Shown here: positions 46,321 to 55,323 of the stretch, in pieces | Position numbering within the stretch: position 1 is the first letter of the stretch | Layout of the letters: every line of letters starts with the position of its first letter | Source: Actinospineispora spinosispora DSM 44797 | Lineage (GTDB): Bacteria; Actinomycetota; Actinomycetes; Mycobacteriales; Pseudonocardiaceae | NCBI RefSeq assembly: GCF_000429025.1 | Contig: NZ_KE386839.1 | Location: 1-64,000, forward strand | Direction of reading: 5' to 3' | Length of the DNA: 64,000 bases | Program-made: the position numbers and the translations under genes | Notes under the pieces: generated by a model | The model's database searches: none | What the model was told of the DNA's origin: nothing | Seen by the model: only the letters and a program-made list of their open reading frames with translations

Positions 46321-47064
46321 ATGACTTCCGAATCGAGCTCCGCACCCACCACCGGTCTCGACATCCGCGGCGCGTTGGACGACGTCGCCGGTATCGGGCC
46401 GTTCTTCGCCGTGACCGCGAACCCCGCCGAGGCGGTCGACGACAGCTGGCGTCCGATGAGCGAGCTCTACTCGGATCCCGAGCCGCTGGCCGCCCGGATT
46501 CGCAAGGTGGCGGACGCGCTCGGTGTGACGGACTCCGATGCGGACCGCCGGGTCGCGGCCTCCATCACCTACCAGGGGCTGGTGGCCCGGCTCGTGTCGC
46601 CGCTGATCGCGGTCGCCGCCGTGCACCGGCTGGTACCCCCGTGGTCGCCGGATTCGCTGCACTGGCGGGTGTCGGTGGTCGGGCCGTGGCCGCTGTGGGA
46701 AGCCGACCAGCGCGCGTGCCGGCCCGCCGACGGCGATCTGGCGGACGCTGTCGCGGACGTCCTGCTCGCACCACACCTGGACGCGCTGGCCGAGGCGATC
46801 CGACGACAGGCGTCGGTCCCGCAGCGGTCGCTCCGGGGCAATGCCGCCTCGGCGGTCGTCGCGGCCGGGCGGCTGGTCGCCAGGACCCGGCCCTCGGCGG
46901 CGGCGACGTCGGGACGGCTGGTCCGGCTGTTGCTCGACCGTGCACCGCTGTCCGGCGCCGGGACGCTGGCGGACAGCTGGGCGTTCCGCAGGCATTCCTG
47001 CTGCCTCTACTACCGCGTGCCCGGCGGCGGAATCTGTGGTGACTGTGTGTTGGCGGGCAGATAA
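46321..47064 (+). CDS. FhuF-like [2Fe-2S] ferric siderophore reductase
   Basis: 247 residues. The C-terminal cluster motif is intact: FRRHSCCLYYRVPGGGICGDC, i.e. CC-x10-C-x2-C, the FhuF 2Fe-2S binding pattern. Upstream is the siderophore-interacting region (LVARLVSPLIAVAAVHRL). FhuF-type proteins release iron from ferric siderophores. No IdeR box is obvious upstream. Same strand as CopD. Confidence 0.85.
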   Translation: MTSESSSAPTTGLDIRGALDDVAGIGPFFAVTANPAEAVDDSWRPMSELYSDPEPLAARIRKVADALGVTDSDADRRVAASITYQGLVARLVSPLIAVAAVHRLVPPWSPDSLHWRVSVVGPWPLWEADQRACRPADGDLADAVADVLLAPHLDALAEAIRRQASVPQRSLRGNAASAVVAAGRLVARTRPSAAATSGRLVRLLLDRAPLSGAGTLADSWAFRRHSCCLYYRVPGGGICGDCVLAGR

Positions 47065-47291
47065 CCGTCGGTGAGGCGCGACTTCGCCCGATTCGTCGGA
47101 CACGGCCTGGAACAGCCCGGTCACGTGCCTGCACCGGCCGTTCGCCTAGACTCGGCCGGAGGCCCCGCACGGGGCGAGCAGCGGTGCCATGGTCGGCGCG
47201 TCCGCCTCGGGTGGTAACGAGAGACGCCCGCGAGGCTGTGGTTCCTGCTCCACCAGCCTGTCTCAGCATGTCATCAGTACGAGGAGATTAC

Positions 47292-48701
47292 GTGAAGAGC
47301 ACCGTCGAGCAGCTCAGCCCGACGCGCGTCAAGATCAACGTCGAGGTGCCCTTCGACGAGCTCAAGACGAACTTCGACCGCGCCTACCGCAAGCTCGCTC
47401 AGCAGGTCCGCATCCCCGGCTTCCGCCCGGGCAAGGCTCCGGCCCGCATCCTGGAGAACCGTCTCGGTCGGGGGGTCGTGCTCGACGAGGTGGTGAACGA
47501 GGCCATCCCGGCGAAGTACAGCGAGGCGATCTCGGCCGAGCAGGTCCGTCCGCTCGGCCAGCCGGAGATCGAGGTCACCGAGATCAAGGACGGCGAGCAG
47601 CTCGCCTTCACCGCCGAGGTCGACGTCCGGCCCAGCATCGAGCTGCCGGACGCCTCGAAGATCGCCGTGACCGTCGACGACGTCGCGGTCGCCGATGAGG
47701 ACGTCACCGAGCAGCTGGACGCGCTGCGCGCCCGCTTCGGCACCCTCACCGGTGTCGAGCGCCCCGCGGCCAAGGACGACTTCGTGGTCGTCGACCTGTC
47801 CGCCACGGTCAACGGCGAAGCCGTCGAGGAGGCCGCGACGACCGGGCTGTCCTACCAGGTCGGTTCCGGTGGTCTGGTGGACGGCATCGACGAGGCACTC
47901 GTCGGCCTGTCCGAGGGCGAGAGCGCCACGTTCTCCAGCACCCTGGTCGCGGGCGAGTACGCCAACCAGGAAGCCGCGATCACCGCGACCGTCACGGCGG
48001 TCAAGGAACGCGAGCTGCCCGCCGCCGACGACGAGTTCGCCCAGCTGGCCAGCGAGTTCGACACGCTCGACGAGCTGACCGAGGACCTGCGCACGCGCCT
48101 CGGCCAGGCCAAGCGCATGCAGCAGGCCGCCCAGGCGCGGGACAAGGTGCTCGAGGGACTCATCGCCGACACCGAGGTCCCGCTGCCGGAGAGCGTGCTG
48201 AAGGCCGAGCTGGACGTGCGTGAGCACGACGCGATCCACGCCTTCGACCACGACGAGGAACGCTTCGCGCAGTGGCTGTCCGAGCAGGGCAAGACCCGCG
48301 AGGAGTTCGACACCGAGGCCAAGGCCGACGCCGAGAAGTCGGTGAAGACGCAGCTGATCCTGGACGCGATCGCCGACGCCGAAGAGGTCGGTGTCAGCGA
48401 CATGGAGCTGACCCAGCAGATCGTCTCGCAGGCCCAGCGCTTCGGGATCAGCCCCGAGGAGTTCCTGCAGCGCACCCAGCAGGCCGGTCAGCTCGGTGCG
48501 GTCTACGCGGACGTGCGTCGCGGCAAGGCGCTGGGACACGTCGTCCGTCAGGCGAGCATCACCGACGAGTCCGGTACCGAGGTCGACCTGTCCGAGTTCT
48601 TCGGTGGGGACGAGTCGGAGACGGACGCCGAGGTCGAGACCACCGAGCAGGCCGAGGCGACCGAGTCCTCGGAGCAGGAGCCGGCCTCCTCGAAGGCCTG
48701 A
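47292..48701 (+). CDS. tig: Trigger factor (ribosome-associated chaperone, peptidyl-prolyl isomerase)
   Basis: 469 residues. Ribosome-binding domain with the signature GFRPGKAP; PPIase domain starting about residue 155 (KDDFVVVDLSA, FSSTLVAGEYANQEA); helical C-terminal arm; then an acidic tail (EVETTEQAEATESSEQE). Folds nascent chains at the exit tunnel. GTG at 47292 after GAGGAGATT; the frame extends upstream to 47184 without domain content. Followed by the clpP1-clpP2-clpX cluster, as in most actinobacteria. Confidence 0.95.
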   Translation: MKSTVEQLSPTRVKINVEVPFDELKTNFDRAYRKLAQQVRIPGFRPGKAPARILENRLGRGVVLDEVVNEAIPAKYSEAISAEQVRPLGQPEIEVTEIKDGEQLAFTAEVDVRPSIELPDASKIAVTVDDVAVADEDVTEQLDALRARFGTLTGVERPAAKDDFVVVDLSATVNGEAVEEAATTGLSYQVGSGGLVDGIDEALVGLSEGESATFSSTLVAGEYANQEAAITATVTAVKERELPAADDEFAQLASEFDTLDELTEDLRTRLGQAKRMQQAAQARDKVLEGLIADTEVPLPESVLKAELDVREHDAIHAFDHDEERFAQWLSEQGKTREEFDTEAKADAEKSVKTQLILDAIADAEEVGVSDMELTQQIVSQAQRFGISPEEFLQRTQQAGQLGAVYADVRRGKALGHVVRQASITDESGTEVDLSEFFGGDESETDAEVETTEQAEATESSEQEPASSKA

Positions 48702-48829
48702 TCCTCTCGACACGGGCCCTGTGCTCTGAGCGAACGAGGGCGTCATATCGGCATGATCGACGGCGAGCTTGGCTAGTGTCGTAGGCACGCGGTCGAGAGC
48801 GGCGGATACGGAACAGAAAGCAGGCAGAC

Positions 48830-49450
48830 GTGACGCAGTACCCATCCAGCCCGAGGGTCCCTCAGATGCGGACCGCGACGCCGACGATGACGCTCGGTGA
48901 CTCGGTCTACGAGCGGCTGCTGCAGCAGCGCATCATCGTGCTCGGCCAGCAGGTGGACGACGAGATCGCGAACCGGATCGTCGCGCAGCTTCTCCTGCTG
49001 TCGGCAGAGGACTCCGAGAGCGACATTCGGCTGTACATCAACTCGCCGGGCGGTTCGGTCAACGCCGGCATGGCCATCTACGACACGATGCAGTTCATCG
49101 ACTGCGACGTGGCCACCTACGCGATGGGCCTCGCCGCGTCGATGGGCCAGTTCCTGCTGTCGGCCGGTGAGAAGGGCAAGCGCTTCTCACTGCCGCACGC
49201 CCAGATCCTGATGCACCAGCCGTCGGCGGGCGTCGGCGGAACCGAGTCGGACATCGCCATCCAGGCCGAGCAGTTCCGTAGGCACAAGAAGGTCATGGCG
49301 GAGCTGATCGCGGAGCAGACCGGGCAGACGCCGGAGAAGATCACCGCGGACTCGGACCGGGACCGCTGGTTCACCGCGCAGGAGGCCCTGGAGTACGGCT
49401 TCATCGACCACGTGGTGTCTCGTGCGCCGCAGGTCGACGGCGCGAAGTAG
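48830..49450 (+). CDS. clpP1: ATP-dependent Clp protease proteolytic subunit 1
   Basis: 206 residues. Catalytic triad visible: Ser in GLAASMGQFL (about 103), His in ILMHQPSAG (about 127), Asp in SDRDRWFTAQEA (about 177). GTG start at 48830; an ATG at 48866 is possible. Pairs with ClpP2 to form a mixed heptameric double ring in actinobacteria. 12 bp upstream of clpP2. Confidence 0.95.
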   Translation: MTQYPSSPRVPQMRTATPTMTLGDSVYERLLQQRIIVLGQQVDDEIANRIVAQLLLLSAEDSESDIRLYINSPGGSVNAGMAIYDTMQFIDCDVATYAMGLAASMGQFLLSAGEKGKRFSLPHAQILMHQPSAGVGGTESDIAIQAEQFRRHKKVMAELIAEQTGQTPEKITADSDRDRWFTAQEALEYGFIDHVVSRAPQVDGAK

Positions 49451-49462
49451 GAGGAGAAGCAC

Positions 49463-50095
49463 GTGTCCCAGTACCAGGCACCCCAGTCTCGCTACGTGCT
49501 GCCCTCGTTCATCGAGCGCACCAGCTACGGGGTCAAGGAATCCAACCCCTACAACAAGCTCTTCGAGGAACGCATCATCTTCCTCGGGGTGCAGATCGAC
49601 GACGCGTCGGCGAACGACGTCATGGCGCAGCTGTTGGTGCTGGAGTCGACCGACCCGGACCGCGAGATCACCATGTACATCAACTCGCCCGGCGGGTCGT
49701 TCACGTCTCTGATGGCGATCTACGACACGATGCAGTACATCCGCCCGGACATCCAGACGGTGTGCCTCGGGCAGGCCGCGTCGGCGGCGGCCGTTCTGCT
49801 CGCGGCGGGTACACCCGGTCGGCGGTTGGCTGTGACCAACGCGCGGGTGATGATCCATCAGCCGGCGATGGAGGGCGCCTACGGCCAGGTTTCGGACCTG
49901 GAGATCCAGGCCAAGGAGATCTCCCGGATGCGCCGCCTGATGGAGACCACGCTGGCCCATCACACCGGGCAGGCGGAGGAGAAGGTCCGGTCCGACGTCG
50001 AGCGGGACAAGATCCTGACCGCTCAGGAGGCCAAGGACTACGGCATCGTCGACGAAATCATCCAGAGTCGGAAGTTGTCCGTCGTAGGGCGCTGA
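49463..50095 (+). CDS. clpP2: ATP-dependent Clp protease proteolytic subunit 2
   Basis: 210 residues. Ser in GQAASAAAVLL, His in VMIHQPAMEGA, Asp in DVERDKILTAQEA. Long N-terminal extension SQYQAPQSRYVLPSFIERTSYGVKE as in mycobacterial ClpP2. GTG with GGAGGAGAAGCAC upstream. Confidence 0.95.
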   Translation: MSQYQAPQSRYVLPSFIERTSYGVKESNPYNKLFEERIIFLGVQIDDASANDVMAQLLVLESTDPDREITMYINSPGGSFTSLMAIYDTMQYIRPDIQTVCLGQAASAAAVLLAAGTPGRRLAVTNARVMIHQPAMEGAYGQVSDLEIQAKEISRMRRLMETTLAHHTGQAEEKVRSDVERDKILTAQEAKDYGIVDEIIQSRKLSVVGR

Positions 50096-50120
50096 CAGTG
50101 CGGATTTTGGTGAGATGATG

Positions 50121-50164
50121 GGCGGTACGGTCCGCGACACGCCAGTCGTAGCGGACCTACCGCC
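50121..50164 (+). promoter_or_regulatory. Strong stem-loop between clpP2 and clpX
   Basis: GGCGGTA(C)GGTCCGC pairs with GCGGACCTACCGCC (one bulged C) across a 15-nt loop. It has no T-tract, so it is more likely an attenuator or mRNA processing/stability element than a terminator. clpX starts 112 bp downstream. Confidence 0.6.
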
Positions 50165-50276
50165 GCACCTCGCTGAATGAGGGCAGTCTTAGCCTCCCCG
50201 TGCAGCGGGTTCGACGGGTACGGTCAAAGAGGGTGCGCCGCTCGGGTGCACCGGATGGGACGTTAGGTACGCACTC

Positions 50277-51554
50277 ATGGCGCGCATCGGTGACGGCGGT
50301 GACCTGCTCAAGTGCTCTTTTTGCGGGAAGAGTCAGAAGCAGGTCAAAAAACTGATCGCCGGTCCCGGCGTGTACATCTGCGACGAATGCATCGATCTCT
50401 GCAACGAGATCATCGAGGAAGAGCTGGCCGAGGCCGGTGAGGTCAAGCTCGACGAGCTGCCCAAGCCCGCCGAGATCCACGACTTCCTCGATCAGTACGT
50501 GATCGGTCAGAGCGCCACCAAACGGACGCTCTCGGTAGCGGTCTACAACCACTACAAGCGCATCCAGGCAGGCGACAAGGGTCGGGACGGCAACGACGGC
50601 GTCGAGCTGGCGAAGTCGAACATCCTGATGCTCGGCCCGACGGGCTGCGGCAAGACATACCTGGCGCAGACACTGGCCAAGATGCTCAACGTGCCGTTCG
50701 CCATCGCCGACGCCACAGCGCTCACCGAGGCCGGATACGTCGGCGAGGATGTCGAGAACATCCTGCTGAAGCTCATCCAGGCCGCCGATTACGACGTCAA
50801 ACGCGCCGAGACCGGAATCATCTACATCGACGAGGTCGACAAGATCGCGCGCAAGTCGGAGAACCCCTCGATCACGAGGGACGTCTCCGGCGAGGGCGTA
50901 CAGCAGGCACTGCTGAAAATCCTGGAGGGCACCACGGCCTCGGTGCCGCCCCAGGGCGGGCGTAAGCACCCGCACCAGGAGTTCATCCAGATCGACACGA
51001 CGAACGTGCTGTTCATCGTGGCCGGTGCGTTCGCCGGGCTGGAGAAGATCATCGGTGACCGCTCGGGCAAGCGGGGCATCGGCTTCGGCTCGGAGATTCG
51101 GTCGAAGAAGGACCTGGACGCCAGTGAGAGCTTCGGCGACGTCATGCCGGAGGACCTCATCAAGTTCGGTCTGATCCCGGAGTTCATCGGCCGTCTGCCG
51201 ATGGTCGCCTCGGTGACCAGCCTGGACAAGGACGCACTGGTCCAGATTCTGACCGAGCCGCGCAATGCGCTGGTCAAGCAGTACCGGAAGCTGTTCGAGA
51301 TGGACGGCGTCGAGCTCGAGTTCACCGACGACGCGCTGGAGGCGATCGCCGACCAGGCGATCCTGCGCGGCACCGGAGCTCGTGGTCTGCGCGCCATCAT
51401 GGAAGAAGTCCTGCTGCCGGTGATGTACGACATCCCGAGCCGCGACGACGTGGCCAAGGTCCAGGTGACCGGCAAGACCGTCCGGGAGAACGTCAACCCG
51501 ACGATCGTGCCCCGCCAGCCGGCCCGCCGCGAACGCCGCGACCGCTCGGCCTAG
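50277..51554 (+). CDS. clpX: ATP-dependent Clp protease ATP-binding subunit ClpX
   Basis: 425 residues. N-terminal zinc-binding domain with Cys at 13, 16, 35 and 38 (CSFCGKS, CDECIDLC). AAA+ module: Walker A GPTGCGKT about 119, Walker B IIYIDEVDK, sensor GRLPMVAS, pore loop GYVGEDVE. Unfolds tagged proteins for ClpP1P2. ATG at 50277. Confidence 0.96.
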   Translation: MARIGDGGDLLKCSFCGKSQKQVKKLIAGPGVYICDECIDLCNEIIEEELAEAGEVKLDELPKPAEIHDFLDQYVIGQSATKRTLSVAVYNHYKRIQAGDKGRDGNDGVELAKSNILMLGPTGCGKTYLAQTLAKMLNVPFAIADATALTEAGYVGEDVENILLKLIQAADYDVKRAETGIIYIDEVDKIARKSENPSITRDVSGEGVQQALLKILEGTTASVPPQGGRKHPHQEFIQIDTTNVLFIVAGAFAGLEKIIGDRSGKRGIGFGSEIRSKKDLDASESFGDVMPEDLIKFGLIPEFIGRLPMVASVTSLDKDALVQILTEPRNALVKQYRKLFEMDGVELEFTDDALEAIADQAILRGTGARGLRAIMEEVLLPVMYDIPSRDDVAKVQVTGKTVRENVNPTIVPRQPARRERRDRSA

Positions 51555-51576
51555 CCGGGCGAGCACGCTCCGAACC

Positions 51577-51610
51577 AGCCGCGCACGGGCCTCCCGTGCG
51601 CGGCTGTTTC
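51577..51610 (+). terminator. clpX intrinsic terminator
   Basis: AGCCGCGCACGGG-CCT-CCCGTGCGCGGCT, perfect 13-bp stem, followed by GTTTC, 22 bp after the clpX stop. Confidence 0.85.
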
Positions 51611-51625
51611 TCGTTCCGGCCGGCT

Positions 51626-51697
51626 TCCCATGATCACCACCGTCTGACGGCTGTTTTCGGGCCGCAAAACAGCCCTCAGACGGTGGTGATCATGGGA
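51626..51697. repeat. 72-bp palindrome, TGATCACC family
   Basis: Two 32-bp arms with one mismatch and an 8-nt loop CGGGCCGC. Left arm has CCATGATCACCACCGTCTGA and CGGCTGTTTT. It follows the clpX terminator and precedes argJ by about 78 bp. A related, more diverged copy is at 55475. Confidence 0.92.
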
Positions 51698-51714
51698 CCG
51701 CGCATTTGCGCGCT

Positions 51715-51748
51715 AGCATGGTAATTCAGTAGGTTGCATGAATATGCA
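51715..51748. promoter_or_regulatory. Tandem ARG boxes (ArgR operator) upstream of argJ
   Basis: Two sites of the form TGCAT-N4-AT(T/G)CA: AGCAT-GGTA-ATTCA at 51715-51728 and TGCAT-GAAT-ATGCA at 51735-51748, exactly 20 bp apart. Paired ARG boxes with about two helical turns between them are the standard ArgR arrangement. Ends 26 bp before the argJ start. Confidence 0.65.
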
Positions 51749-51774
51749 GGCTGTTGATTGGGGAGGACGCGCGG

Positions 51775-52929
51775 ATGTCGGGACCATCGCCTCAGGGGTT
51801 CGTCGGGTGGACAGCGTCGCTGGGCATCAAGGACCCGTTGCCGGACTTCACGGCGGTTCTGTCGACCGTGCCTGCCACCTCCTCGGCGGTGTTCACCCGT
51901 TCCCGGTTCGCGGGCCCCAGCGTGCTGCTGAGCCGGGAGAGCGCGCGGGCCGGTGGTGCGCGCGGCATGGTGGTGGTCGCCCGTAACGCCAACGTCGCCA
52001 CCGGTGCCGAAGGACTGGCGAACGCGCGGGAGGTCAGGGAGCTGGTCGCCGGCGCGGCGGGTGTCCGGCCCGAGGAGCTGCTGATCGCGTCCACCGGGGT
52101 GATCGGGCGCCAGTACCCGATGGATCGGGTGCGCGCCGGGCTCGCCGCACTGCCGACCCCGCCGGAGAACGCGGACCTCGAAGCCTCGGCGGCCGCGATC
52201 ATGACCACCGACACCGTCGTCAAACATGTGTCCGCGACCTGCGGGGCCGCGACCGTCGTCGGAATCGCCAAGGGCGTCGGCATGATCGAGCCGAACATGG
52301 CGACGCTGCTGACGTTCTTCTTCACCGACGCCCAGCTCGACCAGCAGGTACTGGACGACGTCTTCCGCCGGGTGGTGGACCGGACGTTCAACGCGCTGAG
52401 CATCGACACCGACACCTCGACCAGCGACAGCGCGGCGATCTTCGCCAACGGTCTCGCCGGACCCGTCGACACCGCCGAGTTCGAGTCGGTGCTCTACGAC
52501 GTCGCGCTGTCGCTGGTCCGGGCCGTCGCGTCGGACGGTGAGGGCGCCAGCAAGCTCATCGAGGTCCGGGTGCACGGCGCACGGGACGACGCGCAGGCCA
52601 AGCGGGTGGGGAAGGCGATCGTCAACTCGCCGCTGGTCAAGACGGCCGTGCACGGTGCCGACCCGAACTGGGGCCGGGTGGCGATGGCCGTCGGCAAGTG
52701 CGAGGACGAGCTGGACATCGACCCGGAGCGGGTGGTCATCCGCTTCGGGGACGTCGAGACCTACCCGGCGCCGTCCACCGACGACGTGTTGGAAGCCGCG
52801 TCGAAGCACCTGCAGGGCACCGAGGTCCTGATCACGGTCGACCTCGGCATCTCCGACGGGGACTTCACCGTCTACGGCTGCGACCTGACCGACGGCTACA
52901 TCCGCATCAACGCCGACTACACCACGTAA
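51775..52929 (+). CDS. argJ: Glutamate N-acetyltransferase / amino-acid acetyltransferase (ArgJ, ornithine acetyltransferase)
   Basis: 384 residues. Self-cleaving ArgJ family: ASTGVIGRQYPM, KGVGMIEPNMATLLTFFFTDA with the nucleophilic Thr of the ATM/ATL motif near 175, and SIDTDTSTSD. Transfers the acetyl group from acetylornithine to glutamate. From memory the sequence also resembles the OAT2/ORF6 enzyme of clavulanic acid clusters (MATLLTFF, NALSIDTDTSTSD), but no beta-lactam genes are near. It stands alone rather than in an arg operon, yet has ARG boxes upstream, which favours arginine metabolism. ATG at 51775 after GGGGAGG. Confidence 0.85.
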   Translation: MSGPSPQGFVGWTASLGIKDPLPDFTAVLSTVPATSSAVFTRSRFAGPSVLLSRESARAGGARGMVVVARNANVATGAEGLANAREVRELVAGAAGVRPEELLIASTGVIGRQYPMDRVRAGLAALPTPPENADLEASAAAIMTTDTVVKHVSATCGAATVVGIAKGVGMIEPNMATLLTFFFTDAQLDQQVLDDVFRRVVDRTFNALSIDTDTSTSDSAAIFANGLAGPVDTAEFESVLYDVALSLVRAVASDGEGASKLIEVRVHGARDDAQAKRVGKAIVNSPLVKTAVHGADPNWGRVAMAVGKCEDELDIDPERVVIRFGDVETYPAPSTDDVLEAASKHLQGTEVLITVDLGISDGDFTVYGCDLTDGYIRINADYTT

Positions 52930-52983
52930 GTACTCGTGAGTGTTGAGTATGGCTATAGCCATACTCAACACTCACGAGTACTT
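52928..52983. repeat. Perfect 56-bp palindrome, CGTGAGTGTT family
   Basis: Two exact 28-bp arms meeting at 52955/52956, no loop, no mismatch: tip AAGTACTCGTGAGTGTT, core GAGTATGGCTA. It starts within the argJ stop codon (TAA 52927-52929) and encodes the last three residues and TGA stop of fdhD on the other strand. Confidence 0.95.
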
Positions 52984-53799
52984 GATGCGCTCGGCGCCGG
53001 TGTAGACGTTCATCGACTGGCCACGCAGGAAGCCGACCAGGGTCATGCCGGACTCGGCCGCGAGGTCCACCGCGAGCGAGGACGGGGCGGACACGGCCGC
53101 GAGCATCGGAACGCCCGCCATCACCGCCTTCTGCACGAGCTCGAACGACGTGCGCCCGGACACCATCAGCACGGTGCCCGCCGCCGGGATACGGCCGTTG
53201 AGCAGCGCCCAGCCCATGACCTTGTCGACCGCGTTGTGCCTGCCGACGTCCTCCCGGACGACCAGGAGCGAGCCGTCCGCGCTGAACAGGCCGGCGGCGT
53301 GCAGCCCGCCCGTGCTGTCGAACACCCGCTGGGCCTCACGCAGCCGGTCGGGAAGCTCGGACAGCAGCGCGGGCGTGACCTCCAGCTGGTCGTCGGCGGG
53401 GGAGAACCGGGTACGCAGCTTGACCGCGTCGAGCGAGGCCTTACCGCACACCCCACACGACGACGTGGTGTAGAAGTTCCGCTCGACGCCGGTGTCCGGC
53501 GGCGGCACCCCGGGGCCCAGCGCGATGTCGAGCACGTTGTAGGTGTTGCGGCCGGCGTCGTCGACGGAGTCGCAGTACCGCGCCGTCGCCACGTCCGGCA
53601 CCGCGCCGATCACGCCTTCGGTCAGCAGGAAGCCGTGGGCCAGCTCGACGTCGTGGCCGGGTGTCCGCATGGTCACCGCGAGCGCTTTGCCGTCGACCCG
53701 GAGCTCGAGCGGCTCCTCGACCGCGAGTCGGTCCGGAGTGCGGCGCGCCTGCCCGGAGTCGAGCTTCAGCACCGAAGCTCGGGCAATCAGTCGCCCCAT
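52972..53799 (-). CDS. fdhD: FdhD, sulfurtransferase for formate dehydrogenase maturation
   Basis: 275 residues. Hallmarks: SSCGVCGKA with the CxxC near 116 that carries sulfur, VGRHNAVDKVMGWALL, VSGRTSFELVQKA and MNVYTGAERI at the C-terminus. Transfers sulfur from IscS to the molybdenum cofactor so that formate dehydrogenase becomes active. No fdh structural gene lies in this window. ATG at 53799. The C-terminal KYS-stop lies within a palindrome. Divergent from the OFA transporter gene. Confidence 0.95.
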   Translation of the reverse strand: MGRLIARASVLKLDSGQARRTPDRLAVEEPLELRVDGKALAVTMRTPGHDVELAHGFLLTEGVIGAVPDVATARYCDSVDDAGRNTYNVLDIALGPGVPPPDTGVERNFYTTSSCGVCGKASLDAVKLRTRFSPADDQLEVTPALLSELPDRLREAQRVFDSTGGLHAAGLFSADGSLLVVREDVGRHNAVDKVMGWALLNGRIPAAGTVLMVSGRTSFELVQKAVMAGVPMLAAVSAPSSLAVDLAAESGMTLVGFLRGQSMNVYTGAERIKYS

Positions 53800-53931
53800 G
53801 GTGTGCTTCCTTCCGGTCAGCTGTCACGTTCGGCGCGCGGCCGCCCCCTGTATGTTGCAACATCCTGAGGACGGACATCGTTTCCCGATGTCACCATCGG
53901 CGCACCGTCGCGCATGAGTGGAGCAACTGAT

Positions 53932-55323
53932 ATGGCCGAAGCCGGCTTTCTGGACCGTTCGCGCATCGTCGCACCTCCCGACTGGAGCCGCTGGCTGGTC
54001 CCGCCCGCCGCGTTGGCCATCCATCTGTCGATCGGACAGGCCTATGCCTGGAGCGTATTCAAGGATCCGCTCAGCGCCACCATGTTCAAGGGCAGCTCGC
54101 ACGCGGGCACGCTGAGCGCGCTGCCGTTCCAGCTGGGCATCGTGATGCTGGGCATCTCGGCGGCGCTGTTCGGCACGAAGGTCGACCACAAGGGACCGCG
54201 CTGGGCGATGCTCGTGGCCACCTCGTGCTTCTCCGCCGGGTTCCTGATCTCGGCGGCGGGTGTGGCGGTCGGCCAGTACTGGCTCGTCGTGTTCGGCTAC
54301 GGCTTCGTGGGCGGTATCGGACTGGGCATCGGCTACATCTCGCCGGTGTCCACGCTGATCAAGTGGTTCCCGGACAAGCCGGGCATGGCCACCGGGCTGG
54401 CGATCATGGGGTTCGGCGGCGGCGCACTGATCGCGTCACCGTGGTCGAGCTCGATGCTCAAGGCGTTCGGTGCGACCGGCGCGAACGCCCAGGCAGGCGG
54501 TATCGCCCAGGCCTTCCTCGTGCACGGCGTCGTGTACGCGGTGTTCATGTCGCTGGGCTGGCTGCTGATCCGGGTACCCGCCGACGACTGGCGGCCGGCC
54601 GGCTGGGACCCGGCCTCGGTGCGGTCGCGGCCGTTGGTCACCCTGGCCAACGTCTCCGCCCGCAACGCGATCAAGACTCCTCAGTTCTGGCTGCTCTGGG
54701 TCGTGCTGTGCTTCAACGTGACCGCCGGGATCGGCATCCTCGAACGGGCGGCACCCATTTACCAGGACTTCTTCCGGGGTGACACGCCCGCGCAGACCCT
54801 CGCCACGGTCGCTGCCGGGTTCGTCGGGATCCTGTCGCTGGCCAACATGCTGGGTCGGTTCGTCTGGTCCTCGGTGTCGGACCTGATCGGGCGCAAGAAC
54901 ATCTACCGGATGTACCTGGGTGTGGGCGCGCTGCTCTACCTAGCGCTGGAACTGGCGGAGAACAGCAGCAAGACCGTGTTTCTGGTCTGCGCGATGCTCA
55001 TCCTGTCGTTCTACGGCGCCGGGTTCGCCACCGTGCCCGCCTACCTGCGTGACCTGTTCGGCACCTACGAGGTGGGCGCGATCCACGGCCGGCTGTTGAC
55101 CGCGTGGTCGGTCGCCGGGGTGCTCGGCCCGTTCATCGTCAACGCGATCGCGGACGCGCAGAAGGCGGCCGGGCTGTCCGGGCCCGACCTGTACAGCCTG
55201 TCGTTCCGCATCATGATCGGCCTGCTGGTGGTCGGCTTCGTGTGCAACGAGCTGATCAAGCCGGTGGCGGAGAAGTTCCACGAGCCGGTGGCGGGTGCCG
55301 CCTCGGCCAGAGAGGTGGCATGA
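53932..55323 (+). CDS. OFA-family MFS transporter (oxalate/formate antiporter-like)
   Basis: 463 residues, 12 predicted helices. The start WLVPPAALAIHLSIGQAYAWSVF is characteristic of the OFA (oxalate/formate antiporter) branch, with YGFVGGIGLGIGYISPVSTLIKWFPDKPGMATG in helix 4-5. It likely moves a small carboxylate such as formate, oxalate or lactate. ATG at 53932 has GTGGAG 8 nt upstream; ATG 53914 is an alternative. Divergent from fdhD, and followed by a coupled 47-residue protein. Confidence 0.88.
   Translation: MAEAGFLDRSRIVAPPDWSRWLVPPAALAIHLSIGQAYAWSVFKDPLSATMFKGSSHAGTLSALPFQLGIVMLGISAALFGTKVDHKGPRWAMLVATSCFSAGFLISAAGVAVGQYWLVVFGYGFVGGIGLGIGYISPVSTLIKWFPDKPGMATGLAIMGFGGGALIASPWSSSMLKAFGATGANAQAGGIAQAFLVHGVVYAVFMSLGWLLIRVPADDWRPAGWDPASVRSRPLVTLANVSARNAIKTPQFWLLWVVLCFNVTAGIGILERAAPIYQDFFRGDTPAQTLATVAAGFVGILSLANMLGRFVWSSVSDLIGRKNIYRMYLGVGALLYLALELAENSSKTVFLVCAMLILSFYGAGFATVPAYLRDLFGTYEVGAIHGRLLTAWSVAGVLGPFIVNAIADAQKAAGLSGPDLYSLSFRIMIGLLVVGFVCNELIKPVAEKFHEPVAGAASAREVA

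Noticed and set aside
51775..52929. Clavulanic-acid-type OAT2 gene cluster
   Set aside because: The enzyme resembles OAT2 but no beta-lactam biosynthesis genes are adjacent and ARG boxes are present.
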